A DNA stretch of 64,000 nucleotides from Porites lobata (lineage: Eukaryota > Cnidaria > Anthozoa > Scleractinia > Poritidae). The stretch is taken from positions 554,501-618,500 of the forward strand of contig CALNXK010000158.1 of assembly GCA_942486035.1 (NCBI GenBank), written 5' to 3'. The notes under the pieces were generated by a model. The model had not been told where the DNA came from and made no database searches. It worked only from the letters and a program-made list of their open reading frames with translations. Shown here one piece after another: positions 44,522-57,641 of this stretch. Numbering within the stretch: position 1 is the stretch's first letter; the number at the start of each line of letters is the position of its first letter. A program made the translations under genes and the position numbers.

Positions 44522-45535
44522 CGGAAGTCGAAAATGGCAAACCCCCGGACACGTTTTTAGCGCTTTGACTTCCAAAGTAATAGAACAAATGAAATAAGGG
44601 AAAAGCAAATCACGTCAAGTTTTAGCTTTCGAAAGCTGATTCGGTCGCGCGCGTTAAAAATTGTTTTAAAAAACCGACAGTGCAAGTTTTATACAGCATA
44701 GTTTGAACATAACTTTGAAAATTGCTCTTTGTTGCTCAGTCTTGTAAAGTCTTCCATGGTCAATTTAACTTACCTGGATACACGATGTAACACAATCCCA
44801 TTCCTCGTGAATCTGTTTCAGCTTTTTTAGGTCCATTTATATGGAGAAAAGTTGTCCCGGGTAGAAAGGATCAATCCGCCCCCTACCCGAGCTACCCTGG
44901 GGTGAGCCACCTTTTCATACGTTCCCTTAACTCTTTAAGCCCCAAGAGTGATCAGCATCAAATTTCTCCTAGTAATATCAATGCTTTGTAAAACAGAGTG
45001 GTCATGACAATTACGGACATAATCACAGAATATGAATTTGCTTGATATTTTATCAACTTCTTCCCACTACTTCTCTAGCAAATGAATAGGGACAACAAAT
45101 GAGAATTCAAATGTTGATCTTATGGTTTAAGGGGTTAAAAAACGTGGCGAACCGTGTAAATGTGAAAAAAAAGTGGGCTTGGCTTGAAGGGTGACCTGCT
45201 TAGCCGGTTCACCCTTTTGTGAAGGGTAGGGTCACCCTCCTTGCTGATCCAGCGTTTCTCCATACAAACACTTTGGCTCGCCCAGTTGGGTCAACTCGGA
45301 CAAGGCGAGACAATCAAAGTATGTGCGAGCACTGTTGGCTCGGGCAAAGGGATCAACTGTTTTTTCCGTTGACTCAGATGGAGGGTGAACCTCCAGGAAT
45401 GAGATAAAACTATATTGTAGTCCTTGATTTGAGAGCATCAAGCGGTTGACACTCATCAGAGCTGCAAAGGAGTATTTCTGTGTACATGTTTTGAAATTTT
45501 ACATTGTTTTGAGTCTCAGACTGAACAGGTGGTAG
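44522..45535. other. Unannotated DNA
   Basis: No exon or clear element boundary. Short open frames near 45219-45456 have no recognisable domain. Confidence 0.45.
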
Positions 45536-45785
45536 AGCGCAGTCGGTAGAGCGCAGTCGGTAGAGCGCATGTCGGTAGAGCGCATGACTGCAGAGCGAAA
45601 GGTCGCGGGTTCGATTCCCGGGACTGGACCATTACTCAGGGTCTTAAAATAACTGAAAAATGAAGGTAATCCCTGAACCTTAACATGGCTCAAATGACCA
45701 CGTAAAATGGCGGTCCCGTCTCCAGTAGGAGACGTAAAAATAATGTCCACAATTAGTACTTTCGTCGTAAATATATTTGCGCTCA
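45536..45785 (+). mobile_element. tRNA-derived SINE, well-preserved head
   Basis: The tRNA-like head has an A-box-like 'cagtcggtagagcgc' (repeated several times by slippage) and a consensus B box 'ggttcgattcc' within 'gcgggttcgattcccg'. The non-tRNA body then matches 27540-27715. The A and B boxes would recruit RNA polymerase III. The slipped repeats of 'cggtagagcgca' (about 45540-45585) are unusual. Confidence 0.85.
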
Positions 45786-45791
45786 AGTGGA

Positions 45792-46065
45792 GTTGTACGC
45801 CTTCTGGTCCAGTGAGGCCAAGGTTAATACAACACGAGTTATTAGTAGTTTTAGAGTTTGATAAATATTGTAACTGATGATTTTGACTTGTACGCCTTCT
45901 GGTCCAGTGAGGCCAAGGTTAATACAACATGAGTTACTAGTAGTTTTAGAGTTTGATAAATATTGTAACTGAATTGTGACTTGTACGTTATCTGGTTCAG
46001 TGAGACCAAGGTTAATACAACATGAGTTACTAGTAGTTTTAGCGCTTGTCAAGTATTGTAACTGA
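45792..46065. repeat. Tandem repeat, about 94-bp unit, three copies
   Basis: Each unit has 'cttgtacg' or 'gttgtacg', 'tctggtccagtgaggccaag' or a near copy, 'gttaatacaaca', 'gagtta', 'tagtagtttta' and 'attgtaactga'. The third copy is the most diverged. It directly abuts the SINE. Confidence 0.9.
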
Positions 46066-47456
46066 TGATTGGTATAGTATTCTTATATTTCAATAGAGTT
46101 TGTATGATAGTGACAAATGTACAGAAAAGAAATTATAATTTAGGTTATATTAAAATATGTAAACTGTATTTCACTATGGTTTAGTTTAGTTAGCGTTAGG
46201 CCAAGAGCACGGATTCTTTTGTAAATCGACTGTATCGTTATTTGTGAATGCAATGAACATTTAGAAACAAGCAAGTGAAAGCAGTGCAAAATACCTTTAG
46301 CAACAAATTCGCCAAGTTTGTTTATTTAAAATGATGTTATTTAGTTTCATTTTTAACTTGACAAAATAAAGCTTTGCAAAGTAAAAATGCCTAGTATAAA
46401 AGTGTGTTTTTAGTAATCCAGATTATTTTCGTATTCTAGGGATCAGTCAGGAACTAGTTTGTAGTCGAGGAACATTCGTCAGCGGGGGGGCTTGGGGAGG
46501 GGAGATTCTCCTCTTCATCTCTTCATCTCCTGTATGAGCCCCGATTTCTTGCTGGTTCCAGACCATCAAAGCTCATCAAAGAGAATAGGGAAGTGGTGTA
46601 TTTGCCGTGTGAGTTTTATGGAGGCTACATGTGGGTCGTTGTACATTTAATGTTCGTTAACATACTGAGGTGCCTTTAAAATATTCACAAACAAATGCTC
46701 CAGAAAGTCCTGTCAAGAGCACAGGTATTATTCAAAGGGTGAAGGGAAGAAAGGGGGGATATAATGTAGAAAGAGAACTGCGCGCTTCTCTTGCATCACA
46801 GTTGTAGGTCACATGATTGTTAATCGGTAGACTCGGGTCCAACACGGTTGGACCATCAATTCGGGACAAGAAATGACATCCTGCTATTTGTGCACAAAAA
46901 ATCTTTGCTTTAGCTCAGATGCTCTCAGCCATGAGCCAGCGATGCTGAGGCGTTAGGGTTGAATCTTACACCTGTTCATTCATAATCCCGGTAATGGACT
47001 AGAACTAGCTTACAATCGAGGCTCATGCATTTTATTACCTAGCAGTAGCCTCGGCTGCAAGCTGGTTGCAGTCACCTGTCAAGAATATGAATGCGCGGTC
47101 TGTTTAGTAATAGTGAGTTTATGCAATAGGACGGCAGTGGGAAGAATACGGTAAAGCTCCGTCGTGTGTAACAAACGTGACATGGCTATTACTTGCGTTT
47201 TTTGTCAGGATCTTCACTTAACATTAATGTTTTCTGCTCTCGTACAAAAAGATCTGTTTAAAGAAATGTAAATATTATCTTGCTCAATATTGACTTGAGT
47301 GCGTTTGTGTGTGCGTGCATGCGTGCGTGCCTGTATGTTTGTGTTTTAATGAATAACAAAGCCATAATAGAATAAAGTCAATCTTGTTAAAGGGCCATAA
47401 TTAGTTTTACTATAATGTGCCCTTCTCCATTCTATTTTTTTTTCTTATGTACACGT
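46066..47456. other. Unannotated intergenic DNA
   Basis: It contains AATAAA at 46365-46370 and a GTGC/GTGCGT-rich stretch near 47299-47335. No gene is recognised. Confidence 0.45.
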
Positions 47457-47841
47457 GGTTTAATCTGCCCTGCAAGCAGAGGCTACATTTTCGCTGTGTG
47501 AGCTGGAGTGCAAAAAGTAGCCTCTGCCAACCGTTCAAATCCGTCCAGAAATCTGGACGAATAAATTACAAAAACGGGTTTTTTCCTGTTCTTGACCGGT
47601 TTAGAGCATTGCGTGAGTCTTGCGTGAGTCTTACTTAGCAAATCAGAGTTGTCGCAGTTTTTTATTCCCGCGAAACTCGCGCCATTTGACGACAAACCTG
47701 ACGATTAATTTTGCCTGCGAATCGCGCGACGAATTTCGCTCATGCACGATAGAAAATTGAACGGTTGTCGGCAGAGGCTACTTTTCGCACGACAGCTCAC
47801 TCAGCGAAAATGTAGCCTCTGCTCGCAGGGTAGGTTTAATC
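47457..47841. mobile_element. Foldback MITE with 9-bp target-site duplication
   Basis: The element 47466-47832 has long inverted arms ('ccctgcaagcagaggctaca', then 'ttttcgctg' and 'aagtagcctctgcc') and exact flanking copies of 'ggtttaatc' at 47457-47465 and 47833-47841. The duplication length suggests a Mutator-like family, as for 414-531 and 52352-52737. Confidence 0.9.
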
Positions 47842-50442
47842 AACCTTGTACTAATTGATATTGTACAACTAATGTATTATCTATAGGATGGAGTAAAAAT
47901 ACAATACAATACAATTCAAAGGAATGTAAAGTTTAGCGGAAAGTTTTTTCAACTGAGGAGAAATTATTATCACCCTTGTCCTGTTGCGTAAGTTCACTCA
48001 TGTGCGTAAATGAAGCCTCTGCTTTTCGAAAATAGCATTCGTCATTTGTGCATCCCCCATAATACACCTTGTTTGCCCCCCCAAATTTTGTATAACGTTA
48101 ATTTTTTAATCTCGCCTGGGTATTATAGTCATTCCAAGAGAAATTGAAGACAATGCGTATACAAAATGTTTTAGGGACAAGCAAGGTGTATACACTGGAG
48201 ATGTGCAAATGGCGAATGGAACCTACAACAGTTCCGTTTGTGAGGTCTAGTTGTCATCGTGGGTGCGAAAGAAAAGGTACTGATATCAAAAGGGACAGGA
48301 AGGTGTCCTACTTTATCATTTGCCACTGTGGTAAAAAACTCAAAGTTGCATTTAGAACATGACAACTTCATTTCCTTCATCACCCTCGCGACACCTATGT
48401 CTGAAAAACAAAACTAATTATCCTTCTCTGATGGGGTGTTTATCTTGTGGTTCAATTTTATCCTTGCTTTAAATTTTATTTTTTTTGTTTTTGGGTATGG
48501 TAATGTATGATAATGATTTTGAAACAAAAGAAAATAAAATTTAAACCAATGATAAAATTGAACAACAACACATACATAAAAGCAAAATTTGCAATAAATT
48601 TACTCTACGGTTATAAACAAAAATTTAGCCAAAAAGTCAGAAAAGTAATAATGGAATAAAAAATTATTCGCTGACGCCAATTCCTGAAAGCTGCGCAAGT
48701 TGGTATTGTCCATTATAACACCTTGTAACCCTTCTTTTAGTGACCTCTCTGTCCTTGCCGTCTTTTTTTGTTTGTTTGTTTGTTTTTTGTTTTGTTTAAT
48801 TTTTTTTAAGCTCTATCAGTTCTGCGTATTATTCTGGAGCAAACAAGTAGCCTGTTCCTAGAGTGCGTAGCAAGCCTTTCTGTGCGGTTTCGGAGCAAAG
48901 AACGAGGAACGAGAGCGCGGAGTTCAGATTGTGGGGACTGGAGCGGGTTAGATTCCTACACGGGGAAAAGGAGTGGGGATCCTACTGCGGCCCCCAGCGA
49001 GAAGTAGGCTTACATCCGGGGCTGGCATGAAGCTCTGCTGCTTTCTTTTGTTTGTGTTTCTTTTTTCGTTTTGTTTTTTTCTTTTTTGCTGCTTGTTATT
49101 GTCACTTTTTTGGGTTTTGTTGTGTCTTCTTCTCCTGTAGGTATCACATTAGAATGCAAACAAATAGTTCCCTTTTCCTCATGTCCGCTCTTTGGTAATT
49201 TCACGTGATACATCATGTGACAGCGTTTGACCAATAAAATCATCCCTTCATGCTTCTGACGTAGCTAAGGGAGCCGAGGCGGAAACGCTGCAGAGAATCA
49301 GTCCAATTTCGTGAGGAATTTTCAAAGTTCTAGCTGTTTTTATCAGTCTTGCAGTCATGGGCTGATTCAGTCCTCTCACAAAGCGTTTCATTATGCCGAG
49401 CTGTGACAAGATCGAAGCAAAGATGGCATCCAAGTGGCTGCATTTTCGTTGCAGGATTCCCGAAGTTTAGGTAAGCTTAATCGAACTTTCTCCCTTTGAA
49501 TTCACAAGGCCTATCCCTTGTTTTTACGTTCGAAAAGAAAACTACATCTTATCAGTTTTCTATTGGGCCCTAAGGCATTTGCAGACAATGATCTTTCTGC
49601 AGTCGAGTGCACTCAGACAGATCGCGTGACTTTGAAGAATTGAAATGCGTCTTGCATTGTAAATTAATTACAGCAGAACCAGCCACACGTTAATAATACA
49701 GCTTCTAAGTTTTCCGACACCTTATTTACTGGTAGTTTCCAATGGAAAGTGAAGTGCTGCGAGTAAAGCATGGCATTCGAAATAGTTGGAATTAGTTGCA
49801 GTTTATTTCGATGGTTGATATTTGACAACACAACACGACACGAATTGAGGGCGATCGATAAAAACGGAACTTTGAACTAAAATACATCTAAGTGTTTGTA
49901 TCAAGCTTCATTGTATAAAAGTCCATAAGAATAAATCAGCGTGTTATTTGTGTGAAACCTCTCCACGATAAGGTTTAGAGCACGGGAGCGATGCATGGAG
50001 TGAGTGAGAGTGAATTACCAATCGAGTCCAATATTAAACTGGTTCATAACGCGTACGCTTCGAGAGCGTATCAAATCATTTTCAATCTTTGGTTCCGTCG
50101 TGTATGAAACGTTTTACTACTAAGGGAGAGCAATTACCTTGTCACAATTTCCAGAAAAGCTCTTAATAACTAAAACAATTTATCAATTAGATAAATACAA
50201 CAAAGCCTGGCTGAAAACAAATTTAGCCAAAACACCGACTTTATTTACTGTAGAGTTCCAGGAATTGCTTCAAATATTCTGAGAAACGTATTGCTTGAAT
50301 TCCCGGCAATTTTTTACCTTAACTTGTATCTATACTCTTCGCTTGCAAGAACATGGCTTTCTATATGAAACAGGATTTCTCCCGAACCGATGGTCAAGTG
50401 TTCTTTGGGTTAATTTCTTTCTGAATCAATTGACTGCGAACA
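47842..50442. other. Unannotated DNA with one possible first exon
   Basis: A T/G low-complexity run lies at 48765-48810. Near 49205-49470 a CCAAT-like motif ('gaccaataaa') precedes GC-richer sequence ending at a good donor, 'gtaagc' at 49471. This could be a 5' exon on the + strand, perhaps of the gene whose start exon is at 62870, but no other evidence supports it. The open frame on the opposite strand (49248-49433) has no known domain. Confidence 0.3.
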
Positions 50443-52258
50443 AAGGGTGTTACGAAAACCCTTAAGACCTAAGACCCATCTTAGTTTTTGAGATTACGAA
50501 AACTAGGACCCCGGAAAATCAAATCTGTCGAAATATGAAGTCAAATTGTAACCGAAATAAGTCTAATCTGTCAAATTATCTTCTGTCCGATTCTTTCCAC
50601 CGAGTTTTAGGTCAAATTTTAGACCCCTCTTAGTTTTTGTTATTGCGAAAACTAAGACCCCCCACAAAACCAATCCGTAAAATATATATGAAGTTGAATT
50701 ACGACCGTTCGAAAACTTAAGTAGATAATCTGTAAAACAACCAAAACCTATCATCAGCGTGCTGACAATGGGCTTCTTCTAAAAATTTGCAGACGTATCA
50801 GTATTGAGGCTTAAAAAAGAGGATGAAAAGCCATAATTGTACGCTGAAAATATGCCTTATCCCGCCGATTGGTCAATAATTTTGGTTGTTTATCCATAAA
50901 AATCGTAAAATTGGCTTTCCACTTGCTGGATATGGATTTTTGCCTTCATGTCTCTACGACTGATTGTGTTACCTAAAAATCACCCAAGGAGTGTTTTGTT
51001 CTGATTGCTTGTTTTGATTGCTTATCATTCGCATGCTGACAATCCGCTTCTTCTAAAAATTTGCGGACATATCAGTATTGAGGCTTAAAAAAGAGGATGA
51101 AAAGCGATAGACTACCTGTGTATAATTGTACACTGAAAATATGCCTTATCCCGCCGATTGGTCAATAATTTTGGTTGCTTATCCATAAAAATCGTAAAAT
51201 TGGCTTTCCACGTGCTGGATATGGATTTTTGCGTTTGTGTCTCCGCGACAGTGATTGTGTTACCTAAAAATCACCCAAGGAGCGTTGTGTTTTGATTGCT
51301 TGTCAAGAGCCCATTATGGCTCTTGTTTTTTGTCTATTTTATTTTTTCTGAAATTAAAACGCAAAATTTTCGAGATGATGCCTTGCTAGTACAGGAAATT
51401 TGTTCATTCATTCATTTTATATTTAATAAGTGATTTTAGCCAGTATCTCTCACATACTATTATTTTCTCCTTGCCCCCATCCTACCCCTCAACTACCCTT
51501 ACTCTGTAACTTTTGACCTGGTTTCCGGTGATCTCTGGGGTGGCAATAATAAAAAAAGAAAAACTCATGAAAACCGTAATGGCTATGGCCTGGCCAGAAA
51601 AGGAAAAAAACCTGTATTTTTGTGTGATATTTAACCAATAACGCCGTTGACCACTTGACGATCAGAAGCGATTAAGATATATTCAGGTAACGCCATAGAA
51701 TCGCAGCAAAAATCCATCTCCAATGGAAAGCCAATTTTACAATTTTTAAGCAAAACAACTAAAATTATAGACCAATCAGTGGGGTAAGGCATATTTTCAA
51801 AATAATTTATACACAGGTAATGGCTTTCATCCTCTTTTTTCTGCAAATTATTAGAAGAAGCGGTTTGTCAGCATGCACGCGCATGATACTTTTGGGTTAC
51901 AGTCTTAGGTTATGGATTATAGTTTTCGAACGGTCGTTATTCAACTTCATATATATTTTACGGATTGGTTTTGTGGAGGGTCTTAGTTTTTGTAATAATG
52001 AAAACTAAGAGGGGTCTTTGTTTTTGAAAATACAAAAACTAAGACCCCTAAATTTACTGTTAAAATTGACCTAAAACTCGGTGGAAAGAATTGGACAGAA
52101 GATAATTTGACAGATTAGACCTATTTTGGTCACAATGTGACTTCATCTCTCGACAGATTCAATTTTAGGGGGTCTTAGTTTTCGTAATCTCGAAAACTAA
52201 GACGGTTCTTAGGTCTTAGGTCTCAGTTTTCGAGGGTCTTAGTTTTCATAACACCCTT
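50443..52258 (+). mobile_element. Long-TIR non-autonomous DNA transposon, copy B (complete)
   Basis: The outermost ends 'aagggtgtta' and 'taacaccctt' are inverted repeats. Inside them about 300 bp on each side carry inverted blocks of 'aaaactaagaccc' and 'gggtcttagttttcg'. The 1816-bp element has no transposase. Its left half contains a direct repeat of about 200 bp (around 50805-51000 and 51060-51260). Copy A at 1-1355 is in the opposite orientation. I see no target-site duplication. Confidence 0.8.
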
Positions 52259-52342
52259 GATTCCCTGTGAACAAAAGAGCCTCACTTTCAAGGGCCATAC
52301 TTGAGGCCCTGCCAGGGTAAATTCTGACAAGTGACATGACCC

Positions 52343-52746
52343 AAAAAGTAGGGGTTTTGCTAAAAGCAGGCCCGCGACAGCCTGGTGGCCCGCGGCCCAC
52401 GGCCTGGAGGCCCGGTGGCCCACTCCTGATTTTCCACAGTTTTTTTGTCCAGAGGGAAATCCACGCGCATGCACAGATCTGCATCGGGTTTGGGCGTGCA
52501 AAATGGACGATGGTGAGTTTGAATTCGTTTACCATTTTAATAATCATTTCAATCCTTTTTGATCCTTTCTTTCCTTGCATGTTGCTAAGTGAAAAACGTT
52601 GTCATATTTCTCTGTTTATTCTCTGTTTATTCTCTGTTTATTCGTCTGTTTATTCGTCCATTTTGCATGCCCAAACCTGATGCAGATCTGTGCATGTGCA
52701 TAGATTTATCACCACAGGCCTGCTTTTAGCAAAACCCAAAAAGTAG
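52343..52746. mobile_element. Foldback MITE with 9-bp target-site duplication
   Basis: The element 52352-52737 starts 'gggttttgctaaaagcaggc' and ends in its complement. Exact copies of 'aaaaagtag' flank it at 52343-52351 and 52738-52746. A second inner inverted pair contains 'gcacagatctgcat'. A triplet of 'tctctgtttat' units near 52607-52645 forms the loop. Confidence 0.9.
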
Positions 52747-54089
52747 CGACAGGATGTTAAGTAAAATTGCGACAAAAGACCACCTCCCTCTGCCAAATTG
52801 CAACAGTGACAGCAAAGCCAAGAATAAGCGATAAAGAACTTTGGTTTGGCTAATTCATCACCACTCTGAATGTGAAGAAGAAGTAATTTTCGTCAATTTT
52901 CCTTGTGCTTTAGAGAAAGTCTCTTGTCAGTGAGCTTTAGTGAACCCTCCTGAGTGCACATTGCATTACACTACATTATTTTACACAACCCCGCACAACT
53001 CCGGGAGACCCGGGAATGAGGTTTTCCATCACATAGCTTAACTTTATGCACACTTTACATCTCTTTTACACTTTGCTTGCCCCTGAACTTTTGAAATCCT
53101 TGTCAACCTCTCACATCGGTGCTAAAATGGGAAAGATGGGAAAGGATAAACATAAGAGTCATGAAGACATCCTACAAGAGTGAAGACAGAGAAGGCTATC
53201 TGTAACCGTTTGCATTATTCTCCTGCTTTATGTGTTTTGTGTGCGTAGTTCAGAAACGACAATCAGTTCAGTGACCACACAACAGCTCAATAAACACAAC
53301 AGCAGTTCACCAAGAGTAGACTACATGCAGCTGTGGGGGAAATAGCCACAAATATGCTCCAAAAATAGCTATGACTGCAAATTTTGTTAGGTTGGTTTTC
53401 AGAGCATCAGCTAGAATGTTTCCAAAGAATTCTGCCAATCTTTCAAAGTGTGCCATTTCGAAGTGGCAGACATCATTTCTGGCCGTTTGGCATCAATGCT
53501 GCTCATTGTGCAGGATCTTCTGGCTGGATTTTTGATAGCATTATTGCAAAATGGACCTTTTGCGCCTAACAGTTTTTTGTGGCCAAAAACTATCGCCAAA
53601 GTACGTAGCTATTTTAAAAACAAAGAGTGCAACCATTGTGTTTTTCTCTTTTCCTCCTTTTGTTATCCTCACTCTTTCTTTTTTTCCTTCCCTTTTCCTT
53701 TTTTACTGTGATTTTGGAGCTTCTCAGGCTTAAGAAACCTGCCTTTTGACATCTTTTCACTCAAATAACTGCAAATTTTGTTAGGTTGGTTTTCAAAAAA
53801 TTTGCAAAACATACATACGTACAAACATATTTACATCCAAGATGGCTGAAAAGTGGATGGTATCGGGCACAGGCAACCCAGCCTGGTCATGTATTTGACC
53901 TGAATCAGTCAGGCTTCGCAGCAGTAATATGGTCATTTTGATTTGGCCCTTCAAAATGGCCAGACATCATAGAGATTTACAATCATGTTTATGGCACATG
54001 ACAGACATCAGATTTAGGTTGTGAGATTCTCATACATGTATTGGGAATGAGCAGATAAAGACTTTGCACAATAAAATTGTTTAGGGTTA
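52747..54089. other. Unannotated DNA
   Basis: A repeated phrase 'actgcaaattttgttaggtt' occurs at about 53375 and 53767, so a 0.4-kb piece may be bracketed by direct repeats. Open frames between 53384 and 53733 overlap in several frames and have no known domain. Confidence 0.45.
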
Positions 54090-54252
54090 CAGTCAACTCT
54101 CTCGTAACTTACACCTCACTATAACGGACACCTAGAGTTGGTCTCTGCCTTTCTTTGTTCCTTTTAGTTGACTCCTAATAAGACGAACACCTCTCTAACA
54201 CGTTCATATAGCACTGGTCCCAAAGGTGTCCATCTTAGAGAGAGTTGACTGT
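54090..54252. mobile_element. MITE with CAGTCAACTCTC ends
   Basis: 'acagtcaactctctc' and 'gagagagttgactgt' bound about 160 bp of non-coding DNA. The ends resemble those of pogo/Tc1-type elements. The left neighbour is TA and the right is TG. Confidence 0.75.
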
Positions 54253-54437
54253 GATGACACTGACATGAAATGTCTTATTTTTGTGTGCAAAAAAAAAAAA
54301 TAGTACACAACAAGAAGTGGCGAAACATGGTCATCCGTTCTAATTTACAGTTGGCTTATGCAGTAAATATATTTCTGTATCTCTCTATTTCTCATTAAAA
54401 GTCTGGCCTGGTGGTGATGCAGCAAATTTGTTCCATT

Positions 54438-56074
54438 GTGTGGTACCAGAAAATATCCATACCCCTCCCACGGATGGTTCTTCCGATTAGACCCCCCCAC
54501 CCCCTCAGAATTTCCGTTCCAGAGGGGTCATCTATAACCCCCCACCCCCCAGGAATTTCTTATTTTCCTTTTCATGGCCTTTATTTGCCGCATTTAGAGA
54601 TTATCGAACGTGTACCGCTTAAAATGAACCGTTCTCATCTTAAAACACAGTTTTTTATAATCTTTGACCTATTTGTAATCTTTTACAAGGAAATTTGTAT
54701 TCTTACGCAGGTAGAGCACGCTTGATAATGAGCAGTCTCTCTTGTCATTAGTCCATCCAGCGAAATGCGCGAGGCACGAAAACAGGGATTAATATGTTAT
54801 GTCATCTCAAGAAAGCATTATTTTACAGCATAACTTCAAATTTGAACCATTCACTGAAATAAAACTATGTGAACATTTTCGAATTTCAAAACGAACGAAT
54901 CTTCTTACAGGCAAAGTTTATCGGTAAATCTTGTGCTTCCGGTCCCAAAGCAGGCCAAAGTTGAATTTCTGATGCTGTAATTAAGTTTCAATGATGTACA
55001 CGTCTAGTCTAAGTCAGTTTCATCTTAAAAGCAACATTTACAGCATATCCTCAAAGTTAACTATCGATTTAACATTAAAATATGTGAAGATGTTCGAATT
55101 TCAAAACGGATCTACTAAAACTAACTTGCAAACAAAGTTTAGCGTTAAATGTTCGGCCTCGGATCCTAAAATCACCACAAAGTCGATGTTTGTAATTAAC
55201 TTTAACTTTGAAATGAATTACGCTTGCAGTTAAACAGATTTCAGGGATTACAAAAAAACTTCTTCGGGTTATAAAAGAACAAAATATGCAAACATTCATT
55301 CTGCGTCCCATATTTGCTTCGATTTTCAGAAATGAACATCGGTGAAACATGATCTATTTCGTCGCCTAGCACGTGATCGAAAGTCTGACCTCGACAAAGA
55401 AGAAACAGATCGTCAATATTTTCGGGCAAAAGTTGATTTGGCGAGACGTCTGTTCGACAAACAGCTTGCCTTCAACGGTACTTTATTAGAAGTCAAAATA
55501 AAAATAAAAATAAAATACAGCAAAGCTCTAATTTGGGTCGTCACGCAACGCTTTGTCGCGATCAGCTCCCTGAATGTCAACAGAAATTTGCATAAAGTTG
55601 TTTACATATAGCGCCGAGATAGACGACGTTTGTTCTCGATTAACCTAAGTTTGTATCAGACTAATCTGATAAAAACTTAGTCCGCAATCTAGATATATGT
55701 TCGACAATATTAACCGATGCGCTAAAATTTATTCCCGGAGAAGCAAGGGACCTGTTGAGAAATGCACCGAGAATTGCGATTGATTTAATAAGACTTCGTC
55801 AAAGTCAAACGTTGGACGGACCGACCGTTATATCTTTAAGTTTTTTCTCGAAAGGGAATCTATTTCTGATTTTTGTTGTAATACAAATCAAAATAATCCA
55901 CGCATACTTAAGTATGACTCGTACGATCGTTCGCGTCTTTTACAACCCTGTTGAAAATTCTTCTCGTCGGCACCCCCCATACCCCTCGGAAATTTCTATC
56001 CTTTAGCCCCCCCACCCCTTAGGAATTTCCATTGACCATCCGTGGTGGGGTATGGATATTTTCTGGAATCACAC
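54438..56074. mobile_element. 1.6-kb element with CCAGAAAATATCCATACCCC ends
   Basis: The left end 'gtgtggtaccagaaaatatc' and right end (complement 'gtgtgattccagaaaatatc') are long inverted repeats, followed by G/C-run blocks on each side. The interior holds a diverged direct repeat (about 54830-54960 and 55035-55180, sharing 'ttcgaatttcaaaacg' and 'caaagttta'). No transposase is recognised. Confidence 0.75.
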
Positions 56075-57229
56075 ATTAGGGCTGTCATTAAGGGCTGGGG
56101 GCTGGGGATTTCTTCCTGCTACTATAAACATGATTCTTGGCTACTTTCATAGGAAAATAGAGGGAAAATAGAACTAAAAGAAATCAATAGCTGTTTGATT
56201 CCCCACCTACTCCTTGTATTTAACCAGCAACTTGAAACCTTAGTGACAACTGCCCTGTTCCATTATAAAATCCCAACAAGGAAATATTTCAGTGATGTTC
56301 TAGTTCATTCAAGGCCTCACTGGATTTGTTTGAAAAATAATGAAAAAAAAATTAATACCGGTAACAGAAGCTACAGCTGCATTGTACATTATATTGTATG
56401 TACATGTTTATCCTTCAGGGCTGTCATTAAGTTTTGAAGCATCCATACCAAATGAAGATTCACCCGTAACATCTCACAAAAATTTATAATGGCACCTTTA
56501 GCTTTCCACATTGATCACCTGTAACATCAAGTGAGCTCAGCCATAACAGGTGTTATGGGTTAATTACTGCCCTTAATGACATCTCTGTCCTTAACCAAGA
56601 GAGCCATACAAAGGATCCAAATAAAATGAGAGGTTCTAAAGAATTTCTATGCATTCATTTTTTTTCTGTAAATTTTATGTCCAGTTTTCATAAAGATCAT
56701 GTAGGCAACTATGACACCCGACTTTCTTTAGAGGAAAGAAATTTAAAACCATTTATCTGAATGAGCACAAGTCAGTCAGTCCCAAGAGAAATGCAAAAAG
56801 ACACCTAAAGCTGACTAAAAAATTTTTACCATATCACCATTTTTGAAAAACACGGTCTTATTTGTGAACCGCTGACCTCATACTGTGGATACTGAAACTG
56901 AGGGGTTGAGCGCGTGGGGCACAAGGTTGAGTTCGCATCTTATTAAAATAATGTTATTGTTATTACAACATTAAGGAACTGAAATGTTCTTACAAGGATC
57001 TACATTACAAGACTTTAACAACAGTATTTTAGGACATTTGTTATTCCCAGAAGTTGCTTAAAATTTAATCAAGTTGCCCCAAAAATCAAAAGTTTCTTGA
57101 TCCAAGGCAAAAGTTGCCAGAGAGTCTTTTTTAAAGTTGTTTACTCTTGTATTATGTTCTTGTTTTAACTTGTTTTATCTTAACCACAGGAACAGGAGAT
57201 TTGTAAAGGGTAATTTAGAATATACTCTA
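56075..57229. other. Repeat-rich DNA with two MITE copies
   Basis: 56078-56257 is a copy of the CAGGGCTGTCA MITE seen at 19150. A more distant pair of such ends encloses about 56416-56580. The remainder shows nothing recognisable. Confidence 0.5.
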
Positions 57230-57641
57230 ATAATGTATTTACTTTTGACTCTATTAAAACCAGAAGGTTGGTACCTCGGTGAAAGGTGTTCAAAGACATT
57301 TTGCAAAGCCCTGACGAGTCAAATACCCTGCTATGGTTTAGGTGGGGTGGGAGAGGCTTACATTGACTGGTGTATCTAACAGTTCACTAACCAGCCAATG
57401 CAACAGTGGCAAATTTCCCAAAGCTAATTCTCTTGATGCATTTCCTTTGATTTCATTATTAAGGTTACTGCTACCAATCAATTGAAATCTCATGATGCAT
57501 GTGTGTGGTTTCAGAGGTCAAGGATCCATGTACCAAGCTTTGGTAGGAAATTTTGCATTATTTACATGTATTTGTTGCAATCAGAATTCAGTTACTACTA
57601 AAAATGTTAGCTGTATAATAATTAAAAATTTAGGCAATGTG
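57230..57641. repeat. Diverged duplicate of 10.55-11.0 kb
   Basis: Counterpart of the block upstream of the first receptor gene, sharing 'aaggttactgctacca', 'ttcagaggtcaagga' and 'catgtaccaagctttggta'. The LINE insertion seen in the first copy is missing here, so it arrived after the duplication or hit only one copy. Confidence 0.6.

Noticed and set aside
45540..45632. tRNA gene with consensus B box
   Set aside because: The head is followed by a body shared with 27.5 kb, contains slipped repeats and cannot fold as a full cloverleaf; it is a SINE.
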